From NCBI RefSeq assembly GCF_019059575.1, contig NW_024881853.1, forward strand, positions 1 through 64,000: 64,000 nucleotides of DNA. Reading direction: 5' to 3'. This document shows, piece by piece, positions 1 to 8,840 of the stretch. Positions within the stretch are counted from its first letter, which is position 1, and every line of letters begins with the position of its first letter. Source of the stretch: Amphibalanus amphitrite. Lineage: Eukaryota; Arthropoda; Thecostraca; Balanomorpha; Balanidae. Below the pieces are notes generated by a model that was not told the origin of the DNA, ran no database searches, and worked only from the letters and a program-made list of their open reading frames with translations. Position numbers and translations under genes: made by a program.

Positions 1-1099
1 ACCATCTCGACCGGGTACAAGGGCAGAAATAGCCATTAAATGGTCCCGTTCCGATACATAGTTGTCACGTGAGCCCTCGCCACTCGCTGGCAGGGCGAGA
101 CCCGGATACAGTGAACATCACGCTGACCCTCTTCCCTCCTGCGCCTAAACTTTCCTACCCTCCCACGATCCTACCCCCGGCCCTGGCGGTCGCATGTAAT
201 GGTTGGCAATGTCCCGGCTCCGACACAAATGTAAAGGACCATTGCCGCACTGCCGCCCCCGATTCCCATCATTCACCCCGCAGCTGTCCCTATCTGCTAA
301 TGGTGGCAGGCCTGACCCTACGGGACGTAGGTCTAGACTGGGTAGACGCCCGGTAGATATGGGGGAAGGGAGAGAATGCGTGTGTGGTGGGCATGGCTGA
401 GGGCTGGGAGTGGCAGGCAGCCTTCTGCGATGACTCACTTGATTTTTGGCGGCGTCGAAGATGGAGATTGGTCTTGTTCTTGATGAGTGTTGCACGAGAG
501 AGTCAGAGGGAGAGAGCACTGGTCCAGCCGGCAGAGACTCCCCGGGTTCTGTTCCCTCTCCTCTTCTGCGGTCCGATTTTATTCCTTTGGTTATCCGGTT
601 CCGGCGGGGGTCGATTTCTGTGACCGGGACAGTTAATCGGTCCTTTCCTGGCTGATCTCCGGCGGCAGCCCCTGACCGGGGCTTCGAGAGGAACAGTCCG
701 GCGTGGCCGAAGCTTCGGGTTCCTCCCCTCCTCCGCCGTTTCCGCTGGAGTCGGCCCCTTGCCGACGGTCGGATGTGACGTTTTCACACTCGATTTCCGC
801 CGGGTTCGGTCCTTGGCTGCACCGGACGCAGCTGGCCCGGCCCCGGTTTTCCCAAGGATGTCGAGGCGCCGGCGTGTCTCGGACTGGCTCGGCGTCGGAT
901 GGAGTTTGTTTGCCCTACCGTCGGCGAGCGTTTGATCTTGCGGCATTAGCCGGCTCGATGGCGCAGCTGCTCGGTAGGTGTGACCCTCTCATCCTTGCCC
1001 TGGCGTCCCGGCAGACAGGGTACTATGTGAGGCGGTTTATGTATGAAAAATGTAAGATTTTGATGAGAAAAAAAAATGTCACAGCATTCAGCTGTTACA
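1..1099 (-). repeat. 3' LTR of Ty3/Gypsy element, cut by the window edge
   Basis: This stretch repeats almost base for base at 18085-19214 in the same orientation. The match begins at base 1, so the repeat runs out of the window. Its inner end reads CTGTTACA on the + strand, that is TGTAACAG as the start of the LTR on the element's strand, directly against a purine-rich tract. It is therefore the first 1.1 kb of U3 of the 3' LTR. Compared with the right copy it is about 31 bases shorter, and almost all differences are losses of 1-3 bases, often in short runs. Open frames inside it do not resemble proteins and are not annotated. Confidence 0.8.
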
Positions 1100-1118
1100 T
1101 TTTCAGGCTTCTTCTTTT
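1100..1118 (-). other. Polypurine tract before 3' LTR
   Basis: On the minus strand this reads AAAAGAAGAAGCCTGAAAA and is followed at once by TGTAACAG, the start of the LTR. A purine tract at this place primes plus-strand DNA synthesis in LTR retroelements. It is interrupted by three pyrimidines (CCT), so it is not perfect. Confidence 0.6.
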
Positions 1119-1929
1119 AATTGTGCCCTCACAATTGAAGTGGAGTGTCTTGTACGAAGGTCCGGAGGCCTTGTGACTTGCAGATCCGCATGTTCCCTCG
1201 ATGTCTTGGGCGGCGACGCCTGCTGTGACCATTAAGAAGCGGGATGGGTGGGTTTTGGTTTTGGACGATAGGGTGAGTGGCTCTGGGGTCTTCTAGTGAC
1301 TGGACGTTGTGACTGGACTGGATGTGAATTTCCCTTGAGGCCAAACCCTTGCCACCCCTTACCTTAACCTAGCTTACATGATATACGCCCCCGCCCCTAT
1401 TCCCCGAACGTTTCCCCACATTTCTAGGTAGAGTCCCGACAGGTCGGCCGGTCGGTACACACTACACACCTGTTGCCTTCTCAGGCGGTAGGCGCCCTTC
1501 ACCTTAAACCTATCACACACACCGCGCGCGCATCATCATCTGTACATCACCCCCACACTTTTGCCCGAAGTCCAGCGTGGCTCGCCTGTGGCAACTTGGG
1601 TGCGGAATCCTGGGCCTTGCCTCCAGTTCGTCGCCTGGCGAGGCCCTTCGGTCGGTTGGGTCCATTCCGGTTCAGCTGGCGTAGTCGTGTAGCTCGAGCC
1701 CTTGACGCTGGGCCCTGGGCGTTTGTGGAACGCCCTTGCCTCCTCCTCCTCCTCCTTGGTGGCGACGTTGTCATCTGGTTCCTGAAAAAACGTGGGGTTT
1801 TGGGAATCGCTGGGGGGAAGGAATGGATCACTTGGGTCCTGTGCATGACCCTTGGAATGGGTAGGATGGCTGAAAGGAAGTTACCTTTTGAGGATTGGTC
1901 CTTTGGATAGGATATTTCGTTCTTGCCGA
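1119..1929 (-). other. Region between env and the 3' LTR
   Basis: This is non-coding or decayed sequence on the element's 3' side. One minus-strand frame stays open down to 1547 as an extension of the env membrane-anchor frame. That part is rich in Arg, Pro and Ser and looks like out-of-frame reading past the true cytoplasmic tail, which more likely ends at 1930. Nothing else is recognised. Confidence 0.4.
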
Positions 1930-4001
1930 TTACAGCAGCTCTTCGCACTTTTCTTGTAGCTCCCGAATTTGTTTCTGTACCGTAGCGACCTTTGAGGCTT
2001 CTTCTTTTGCTTCGGCCATTGCCCGTTCCAGGGAACTCATTCGTGTCTGCAGCGAAAATGGCTGAGTTCGGGCTTTCGGAATTGATTGGGGCGGATACTG
2101 TCGGAGGGCTTTGGATGACGTGTGTGCTGTTGGGTGTGACATTTCTGCGGCATAGGAAGATGGCGAGGATCACCACTCCAACCACTCCCAGTGTTCCAAT
2201 GGAGATTGAAGTGTGGCCAATCACTGAGACTTCGCGGACGTCACTGGTCGGCTTCTGGTCCCACTCGGCCATTTTCCTTTTCAACTCGGACAGTTTAGGA
2301 GCCTCTTCGTCGGACGCTGGCATGGTGTCAATTATCTGTTCCAGGACAGTTTGGTCGAGATCCTTTGTAGCCGGAAGACGCTTGAAGATTGCTGAGACGT
2401 TCAGGTTCAACTTGAAGTGTGTCAGGTCATCTAGGTCAAAGTCCCTGGCTTGTGCCTCTCCTCTCAGATGGGCCGGTATGATATACTGGTCTCCTATCGC
2501 CGCACATCCGGGTGGCAGGGAAAAACTCCGGTGCCCTGAAGTCTGAATCCTTTGGAAGGCTCATTGTCTTTGGCGCATTGCATGGCGAAAAGTTCCTCTT
2601 GAGGGAGGGCGTAGAGCCACTGGTGGTCTGACAGCGAGTAAACTTGGGGTTTCGTCCGGACGATCCTCCGGGTACAGTCTTGGTCAGCTGCTGCACGGTC
2701 GTCTCTAAATGCATGGTATAGGCATCCCTTGCGTGTTTCTCTGATGAGGGGTGCGAATCGCTGGCAAATTGTCTTCTTGGTGGTCGTTTTGCATTGTTCG
2801 TCTTCTTGGGTGATTTCAATGTGAAGTCGCTGGTCGTTTGAAATGGCGAAAAACTCCGCGCCAACATCCGTCTGCAGAGCTATTGTCGAGTTCATAAAGT
2901 GAGTCGGTATGGATGTGACATGGTACATGAAAAAGTCACCGTAGTTCTGGCTTTTCAGGGGAATTTGGACGTGTACCTCCCATCCATCACTAGAAGCAAT
3001 CGCTGCAATGTCGAGTACGTTGTAGATTTCCGCTGGTGTGTCTGTAAGGGTCACTGCGGTGGTCCATCCGGTCGGAAGGTGTTGTTTGATATCTATCAGA
3101 ATGGCCCTCAAGCTCTTGGGGTGTAGTATGGTTGGGGTGACCTTTCCTTGCTGGGTGTGCGCCATGGCTAGCACGATTTTCTGTACCTCATGGCGGAAGG
3201 CCATCACTGCTGCGCCGGCTGTTCTAATCGCTGAAGAAACAAGCTGTGTGAGGTCGATCTCGTTCCGGATGTTATGTCTGGCTTCACGGGCTGCAACTAA
3301 AGTGACTTCCAGGGTCGCGGTCTTCTCCGCCAGCCGAGCAATATTTTGCCTGTTCGTCCTTTGGTCCTTTGATAGTGTACCGATCAGAGTTGTTTGTAGC
3401 CCAACGATGTGATGTAACTGTCCCACCTTGGCTTCTACCTTCTTCACTTCGTGATGAATCCTTTGGGTGTCTTTCTCCGTGGATGTGCCAAAAAGCCACT
3501 TCAGACTATCTCCAAGGAATGGTATCAGGGCTCGCTCCCTCCGGCTGAGTCTTAGTTCGCTGCGAAGTTCCAGGATTTCCTGCTCGGCGGCTTCTACCTC
3601 GGCTTCCATCCATATCTTCTCGTGTTTCCAGGTTTCCATTACTCCTTTAAGGAATTCGGTCTTTCTGATTTCTTCTTCGCGCGTCCCGTGCGGATTAGGG
3701 AAATTTGCGGCTTGATCGAGTAAGTCTGTTAGGGTTTTGGTGATGTCTTGAAATTGTTTCCGCAGATATGTGCCTGGTCGTGTACATCTTTGTGGTGGAA
3801 CCTCACCACTGCCGTCCAGACACCGGTGGCCAGCAACAGAGGTCCCCTTGGTTGGAACAGCAGCCCGCTGTGCAGGCCCGGAATAACTCTTTCGCGTTCT
3901 TCGGTGCCGTCTCCCGGCTCCTGCAGCGAGTTGGAGGTGTCGAGACACATCCAGATGATGAGCAGCCAAGTTCCCATGTTGATGATCTGTCGTGGCTTCA
4001 T
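1930..4001 (-). pseudogene. env: env: F-type (class I) fusion glycoprotein, frame broken
   Basis: The gene is spread over at least three minus-strand frames. The first part, from ATG 4001 to about 3780, has a hydrophobic signal peptide (TWLLIIWMCL). The second, about 3780 to 2520, has a furin-type RRER site near 3532, followed by a hydrophobic start (ALIPFLG) and an LFG-containing segment with a heptad-like region, as in the F proteins of baculoviruses and errantiviruses. The third, from about 2520, has a membrane span at about 2215-2150. A charged, helix-prone tail that ends at 1930 lies in yet another frame. The order signal, F2, cleavage site, F1, anchor is that of a complete envelope protein. 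The frame changes could be real decay or single-base sequence errors in this part of the window. The ATG lies 41 bases beyond the pol stop, so expression would probably need a spliced subgenomic RNA. No function can be claimed while the frames are broken. Confidence 0.75.
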
Positions 4002-4041
4002 CTTGTCGATCCTGCAACAATGGAGAGGTTGTTAAGCACTC

Positions 4042-7000
4042 TCATCTTCGTTTCGTCGCGCGTTTCTTTCTCTGATCCGTTCCGAGCGTCGAATTATGGG
4101 AATTTCCCGAGGTCTGGTTGTCCGGCCCCGTCGTGTTCTGGGTTGGTAGGTTGATGAGGCTCCCCCGGTTTTCATCTAATGTGGCGCGGAGGCTGGCCCT
4201 TCCCTGCCGTGGTGTCCCCGTCCGAGGTATACCGCTATCAGAGCTGTCCTCGAGATTGTGAGTGGGGTCGACCCTGAGCTGTGGTGGTGGATTGGGTTCG
4301 GTCGTGGTATGGGCATTGTGGGTGTGGTCAGCCACCATCCCTCCACTGGCTCCTCCTGGTTCGTCTCTGGCCTCCCCGTCCATTCGGTGTTCGTCACGAG
4401 CTCGAATCCTTTCAGATCTTCTAAGCGCTGGTTGGTCAGGTGGTCCATCTTGTAGGGTCTCTTGCTGGGGAGGTTTAGGAGCGTTGTGGTCCTCCTCTAG
4501 CGAGATGGGATGGCGCGCCGTGTTGACCAGTGGGACCTCGTCTTGCGGTGTTGTCGGGCCGTGCTCTGTTCTTTGGGCGGGGCTGCAACCGACTGTTTCT
4601 TGGGATGACCGAGAGGTTGGAGGACCCTGGTGCGTGCTTTCCCTTGGCCCACTTGTGTTCTCCTGGGCTGGTGGTACTAGATCGACGTCTGATGCAGCTG
4701 GAGAGGTAGTTGTTGCCGTTGGTGACGCGAGAGGAGTGTGGAAGGCTTCTGCTCCTTCGTTGTTCTCGTCTTGCTCTTCCGTCTCGGTGTCTTCTAGACC
4801 CGACCAGTGTTCCGGGAATGGTCGGTAGCCCTTCTTCTCCCGCCGCCAGGTTTCCAGAGGGGAGGGGCCTGTTGCTGTGGCCTGTGAGGCCTGGCCTCCG
4901 GGTGTATCTTCGTCTTCACACGGCCAAATGTGAACTGGCTTTTGCAGCTTCAGTCGGTCGAGGTGGACTCTCAGGATCTTCCCACGTCGATTGGGGTGTT
5001 CGATTTTGTAGTTGAGAGGCCCGACTTTCTCCAGAATTCTGTATCCGGGCTTCCAGGGTGGGTGTAGTTTCTTGGTTTGTCCAACCGGAACTCTCTCGTC
5101 CAACAGCATCACCTCGTCCCCGACGTCGAAGTTCCGGTCCTTGCAGCCGCGGTCATGATACTGCTTCTGTCTCGTGTGAGCTTCTTGTAGCTGTGCTTGG
5201 ACCCGTTCAAAAGCAGCGTGCATCCTGACCACCATTGCCGGTTTGCTCGTCAGTGCTAGATTGTCTGGATCCTCTTCTGATCGGAGGAGCAGATCTAGCG
5301 GTTCCCGTGATTGTCGTCCGAACATGAGGAAGAATGGTGTCTCCTTGGTGCTCTCCTGCACCGCCGTTCGGTATGCGTACATGACGTAGGGCAGGTGGAC
5401 GTCCCAGTCTCGCTGATGTTCTTGTACGAATGCCCGAAGCATCGAGGCCAACGTTCGGTTGAATCTCTCACAGAGACCGTCGAACTGTGGGTGGTACGGG
5501 GTGGTGAAGAGGTGGGTGATCTCCAGGAGCGAGCATAGCTGCTGCATCAGCTTTGCTCTAAAGTTTGGCCCGTTGTCGGTGATCAGTTTCGCCGGAAAAC
5601 CGTACTCGAGGAATTTCTGCATGAGCGCTTCCGCTGTGGTCTCTGCTGTTTGGTCCTTCACAGCTAAAGCGAGGACGTACCGGGTGAGGTAGTCGGTGAC
5701 GATGATCACGTACTTGTTTCCGGCCCTTGTCTGGGGCAGGGGTCCGAGGACGTCCACGGCGATGGTGTGCCAGGCTCCCCAGGGCTTTGGGAGCATACCC
5801 AACGGGGCTTTGATTTTCCTGCCTCGGTCTTTCTCTTGGCATGTTTGACATCCTGCAATGTACTTGGTACACTGGGCGTGCATGTGCTTGAAATGATACT
5901 TTTCCCTCAATTTGGCGAGCGTTTTCGTAAGCTTGAGATGCCCGGCGTGAGCATCTGCTACCGCTGTCTTTGCGAGACGGGCCGGGAGTAGAGGCTTGCA
6001 TGTTTCTGTTCCGATTGCATCTCTGTCGATCTTTTCCAGCACTCCGTCGGTGGCGATTCGAATTGTGTCCTTTTCCACCCATTTCGGTAGGGGTCGTTGG
6101 TTGTTGATGGCGTCCCTGATTTCGGAACAGTCGGGGTCTTGCTGTTGCTCTTGTTTCAGCAGTTGTCTCCCGAGGCTTTCCGATGCTGTTTTGATGTTAG
6201 TCGCTTCTCTTCCCGAGGTTTGTTCGGTCTGTATGCTGTTGATGTCTCGGTCCCGGACGAGGCTGTTCCTTCTCTTCTCAGATCTTCTGAGGGGCTGGAT
6301 GTCGCCTCCTGGTGTTGCGCGTGATGTTTCTTCGCCTTCCGTCCCCATTGTTGGCCTTGATGGCGTGTCTTCTTGGATTTCCACCGGCCTGCGGTCACTC
6401 TCTGAGACCACTCGTCTGCTCTTGGGTGCACTGAGGTCCTGATCCCTTGAGGGCATTGTCCTGTCCTCCTTGGCAGAGTGTGTTTCAGCCGTTGCGTTGG
6501 AATAGCAGAGTTCTTCTTGTTTTTCGTCGGTCTCTTCCTGGTACATCCTGGACAGGAAATCGACATTCCGATGCATGCTCCCTGGCTTGTGGATGATGTC
6601 CAAGTCGTACTCCTGGAGAGCCATCTTCCATCGCTGAAGACGTGGGTTCCCGTTCTTCATATCCAGCAACCATTTGAGTGCCCAGTGATCGGTGGCCACC
6701 GTGGTCTTTCTCCCGAGGATGTAGGTTCGGAAGTGCTGGACAGCCCATACGAGAGCCAGGCACTCGAGTTCACAGGCCGAGAACTTTTCTTCATTGGCGG
6801 TGGTACGCCGAGATGCGTACCCGATGACCCTCTCTTTCTTCTCACTCTCCTTCTTTTGGCCTAGGATTGCCCCCAGTCCGGTCGAGCTCCCGTCGGTCAT
6901 CAAGATGAATGGCTGTGAGAAGTCTGGGAGGGCGAGCACTGGTTCTTGGGTGAGAACCTGCTTCAGGTCGGCGAAGGCGTCCTCCTGTTTCTTTCCCCAT

Positions 7001-7956
7001 TCGAAGGGCACGGTTGTTTTTGTGAGGTCCGTGAGTGGTTTTGCCCTCCTGCTGAAGTCTGGGACGAAGCAGCGGTAGTAGGAAGCCATCCCGATGAAGG
7101 AGCGTACCTCTCGGCGTGTTGTTGGAGGCGGCAGGTTGCGGATCTTTTCCACATTGTCAGGGTCGGGGCGGAGCTCTCCTACGGAGATCCGGTGGCCCAA
7201 GTAGGTGACGCTCTCTTTGGCGAAGGCGCACTTGGAGGGCTTCAGTTTGATGCCAGCTTCGCTCAGTCTGCCGAAGATCAGCTTCAGGTGCTCTAGGTGT
7301 TCTTCAAAGTTCTTCGAATAGCAAATAATGTCGTCGATGAAGCAGTGGCAGAACTTTCCTGTGTAGCCCGACAGGACGTGGGACATCAGGCGCTGGTACG
7401 TCGCAGGTGCTCCCTTGAGGCCGAACGGCAATTTAAGGAACTGGAACAAGCCCAGGAAGCATCGGAATGCTGTCTTCGGTCGATCCTCGGCCGCCACTTT
7501 CACTTGCCAGTACCCTTGTTGGCAGTCCAGGCAACTGAAAATAGTTGCTTCTCCCAACGTGTCGAAGATCTCGTTGTGTGCTACCGGGAGTGGGTAGTGG
7601 TCGGGTTTTGTGACCTCATTCAGCCCTCGATAATCGACGCAGAACCGTAGTTCACCTGTTTTCTTGGGTACCAGCACCACTCCGGCCGCGTAGGGTGAAA
7701 CCGATGGCTCAATTACCCCTTTTTCCAGCATGTCCCGAACTTCTGTTTCCATGAACTCTCTTTGTGTTTGCGCTACTTGGTAGGCAGGTCTTCGAATTGG
7801 TTTGTTGGAGGTCAGCTCGATCCGGTGCTCGATAAGTTCACAGGTCCCCAGTTCTCCGTTCCAGGAAAAGCATTTCGAATGTTCTTCGATCAAGTTTTGC
7901 AGTTGTTTTCTTTGCTCCGGGTTCAGCGTTCCGGTATCGAGGATCTCCAGATCTTT
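4042..7956 (-). CDS. pol: pol: reverse transcriptase, RNase H, integrase
   Basis: One open frame encodes the replication enzymes of a Ty3/Gypsy element. There is no own start: it is entered by a -1 shift from pro near 7953, and numbering here is from the TTG at 7893 (1283 codons). Reverse transcriptase is at about 40-240 with active site FIDD at 185-188. RNase H is at about 325-450 with acidic residues D334, E375, D402 and D445. Integrase has a zinc-binding HHCC region (H649, H652, C682, C685), a core D714-D773-E809 with D-X35-E spacing, and a GPY/F-type module near 948-985. All these residues are present, so the enzyme looks intact. Two features are unusual: a polar linker of about 125 residues between RNase H and integrase, and a tail of nearly 300 residues rich in Pro, Ser, Thr, Glu and Gln after the GPY/F module. 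Confidence 0.93.
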   Translation of the reverse strand, partial: KDLEILDTGTLNPEQRKQLQNLIEEHSKCFSWNGELGTCELIEHRIELTSNKPIRRPAYQVAQTQREFMETEVRDMLEKGVIEPSVSPYAAGVVLVPKKTGELRFCVDYRGLNEVTKPDHYPLPVAHNEIFDTLGEATIFSCLDCQQGYWQVKVAAEDRPKTAFRCFLGLFQFLKLPFGLKGAPATYQRLMSHVLSGYTGKFCHCFIDDIICYSKNFEEHLEHLKLIFGRLSEAGIKLKPSKCAFAKESVTYLGHRISVGELRPDPDNVEKIRNLPPPTTRREVRSFIGMASYYRCFVPDFSRRAKPLTDLTKTTVPFEWGKKQEDAFADLKQVLTQEPVLALPDFSQPFILMTDGSSTGLGAILGQKKESEKKERVIGYASRRTTANEEKFSACELECLALVWAVQHFRTYILGRKTTVATDHWALKWLLDMKNGNPRLQRWKMALQEYDLDIIHKPGSMHRNVDFLSRMYQEETDEKQEELCYSNATAETHSAKEDRTMPSRDQDLSAPKSRRVVSESDRRPVEIQEDTPSRPTMGTEGEETSRATPGGDIQPLRRSEKRRNSLVRDRDINSIQTEQTSGREATNIKTASESLGRQLLKQEQQQDPDCSEIRDAINNQRPLPKWVEKDTIRIATDGVLEKIDRDAIGTETCKPLLPARLAKTAVADAHAGHLKLTKTLAKLREKYHFKHMHAQCTKYIAGCQTCQEKDRGRKIKAPLGMLPKPWGAWHTIAVDVLGPLPQTRAGNKYVIIVTDYLTRYVLALAVKDQTAETTAEALMQKFLEYGFPAKLITDNGPNFRAKLMQQLCSLLEITHLFTTPYHPQFDGLCERFNRTLASMLRAFVQEHQRDWDVHLPYVMYAYRTAVQESTKETPFFLMFGRQSREPLDLLLRSEEDPDNLALTSKPAMVVRMHAAFERVQAQLQEAHTRQKQYHDRGCKDRNFDVGDEVMLLDERVPVGQTKKLHPPWKPGYRILEKVGPLNYKIEHPNRRGKILRVHLDRLKLQKPVHIWPCEDEDTPGGQASQATATGPSPLETWRREKKGYRPFPEHWSGLEDTETEEQDENNEGAEAFHTPLASPTATTTSPAASDVDLVPPAQENTSGPRESTHQGPPTSRSSQETVGCSPAQRTEHGPTTPQDEVPLVNTARHPISLEEDHNAPKPPQQETLQDGPPDQPALRRSERIRARDEHRMDGEARDEPGGASGGMVADHTHNAHTTTEPNPPPQLRVDPTHNLEDSSDSGIPRTGTPRQGRASLRATLDENRGSLINLPTQNTTGPDNQTSGNSHNSTLGTDQRKKRATKRR

Positions 7957-8837
7957 TTTTCTTCTTTCCTTCCTGCTGTGGCAGACGTTGGGGTGTTTTC
8001 TTCGCTGATGTGTTGACCGCTTGAGCCTTTCGTTGTTGGCAGTTTTTGCTCGTGGCTTTCAACGTTTTCCTCTTGGGTGGTGGATTGCCTGGGTGGTTGG
8101 TCCGCTTGTTGGCGATTTTTCCCGGGCTGATCCTGTCCCCGTTGCTGACGGCTCTGCTCACCTGCTGGCTTTCTTGTGGCACGGCTTGATTTTCCCCGGT
8201 CACTGGTTGCTCGAGTTGTATCCTTGGGGCGTTCCTTTTCCGTCTGGGACCGTTCAACTTGGTCTACTGTGTCTCCGATGCTGGTTAGGTAGAGGCCCAC
8301 GCTCTCTTCTGGGGTGTCATCTTTCCCGTTCTCCAGTTTGATTTTGTTGGTTGGAGAGAGCCAGAGTGTTCTGTTGGCTGCGTCGATGACGATGTTGTTC
8401 TTTTGGATAAAGTCAAATCCGATTATGGCGTCATAGTGAAGCTCTGTACACATAAAAGCGTCGTGTTTCTTCCTTTCTCTTCCTAACTCGAATTCCACTG
8501 CTGCTTCTTGGGTGACCGGTATTACATGACCTGAGGCGGACCGAAGGACCACGCCCACTGCTTGGGAGGCTTGCTGTTCATGATGTCCGATGAGTGAGGA
8601 TCTCACGATGGTGACCATAGATCCAGTGTCCACTAGAACCAGTGCCGGTTTTCCCTGGATCCTCGCTCGACAGGTGCACGTTTTGATGTGTTGGTTAGCA
8701 TCTCGTGATGTTGACGGCGCTACGTAGTTGGTCTCGATGACGTGATCGGTCGTCACCTCCTCCTCTAGGTGGATCGAAGGGGCGTTTCGTCCATTCGTCG
8801 CCGGCTGGTCCCCTAATACAGCCGGCGGTACCCGTTT
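7923..8837 (-). CDS. pro: pro: retroviral-type aspartic protease
   Basis: This frame lies -1 relative to gag and is entered at the slippery site 8834-8840. It encodes an aspartic protease with the catalytic DTGS motif (DTG at 8630-8622), preceded by a hydrophobic LVLV strand, and the second conserved strand IIGFDF further on. Such enzymes work as homodimers and cut Gag and Pol in the particle. After the protease there are about 130 polar residues rich in Gln, Lys, Arg and Glu, with no dUTPase motif seen. The frame is open upstream to 8990, but that part overlaps gag and is not expected to be translated in this frame. The stop is just beyond a run of seven A (minus strand) that forms the pro/pol slippery site. 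Confidence 0.88.
   Translation of the reverse strand, partial: KRVPPAVLGDQPATNGRNAPSIHLEEEVTTDHVIETNYVAPSTSRDANQHIKTCTCRARIQGKPALVLVDTGSMVTIVRSSLIGHHEQQASQAVGVVLRSASGHVIPVTQEAAVEFELGRERKKHDAFMCTELHYDAIIGFDFIQKNNIVIDAANRTLWLSPTNKIKLENGKDDTPEESVGLYLTSIGDTVDQVERSQTEKERPKDTTRATSDRGKSSRATRKPAGEQSRQQRGQDQPGKNRQQADQPPRQSTTQEENVESHEQKLPTTKGSSGQHISEENTPTSATAGRKEEKKIWRSSIPER
7953..7959 (-). promoter_or_regulatory. Candidate -1 frameshift site, pro to pol
   Basis: The minus strand reads A AAA AAG in exactly the pro reading phase, about 30 bases before the pro stop. Slipping back one base enters the pol frame, which is open from here. A_AAA_AAG is a known slippery class. No strong hairpin is seen downstream, only short weak pairings. 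Because the run is a homopolymer of seven A, a one-base sequence error could also create the apparent shift. Confidence 0.55.
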
Positions 8838-8840
8838 CCC
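8799..8840 (-). promoter_or_regulatory. -1 ribosomal frameshift signal, gag to pro
   Basis: The heptamer GGGAAAC (8840-8834) lies in the gag phase as G GGA AAC, the X XXY YYZ form. Six bases follow as spacer. Then comes a 9-bp GC-rich stem, with arms CGCCGGCTG (8827-8819) and CAGCCGGCG (8807-8799) and an 11-base loop at 8818-8808. The gag stop TAG (8815-8813) lies in the loop. The protease frame is the -1 frame. Heptamer, spacing and stem match the established architecture of retroviral -1 frameshifting. Confidence 0.9.

Noticed and set aside
1992..2546. 184-codon plus-strand frame, and similar frames opposite gag, pol and env
   Set aside because: They are antisense to recognised retroelement genes.
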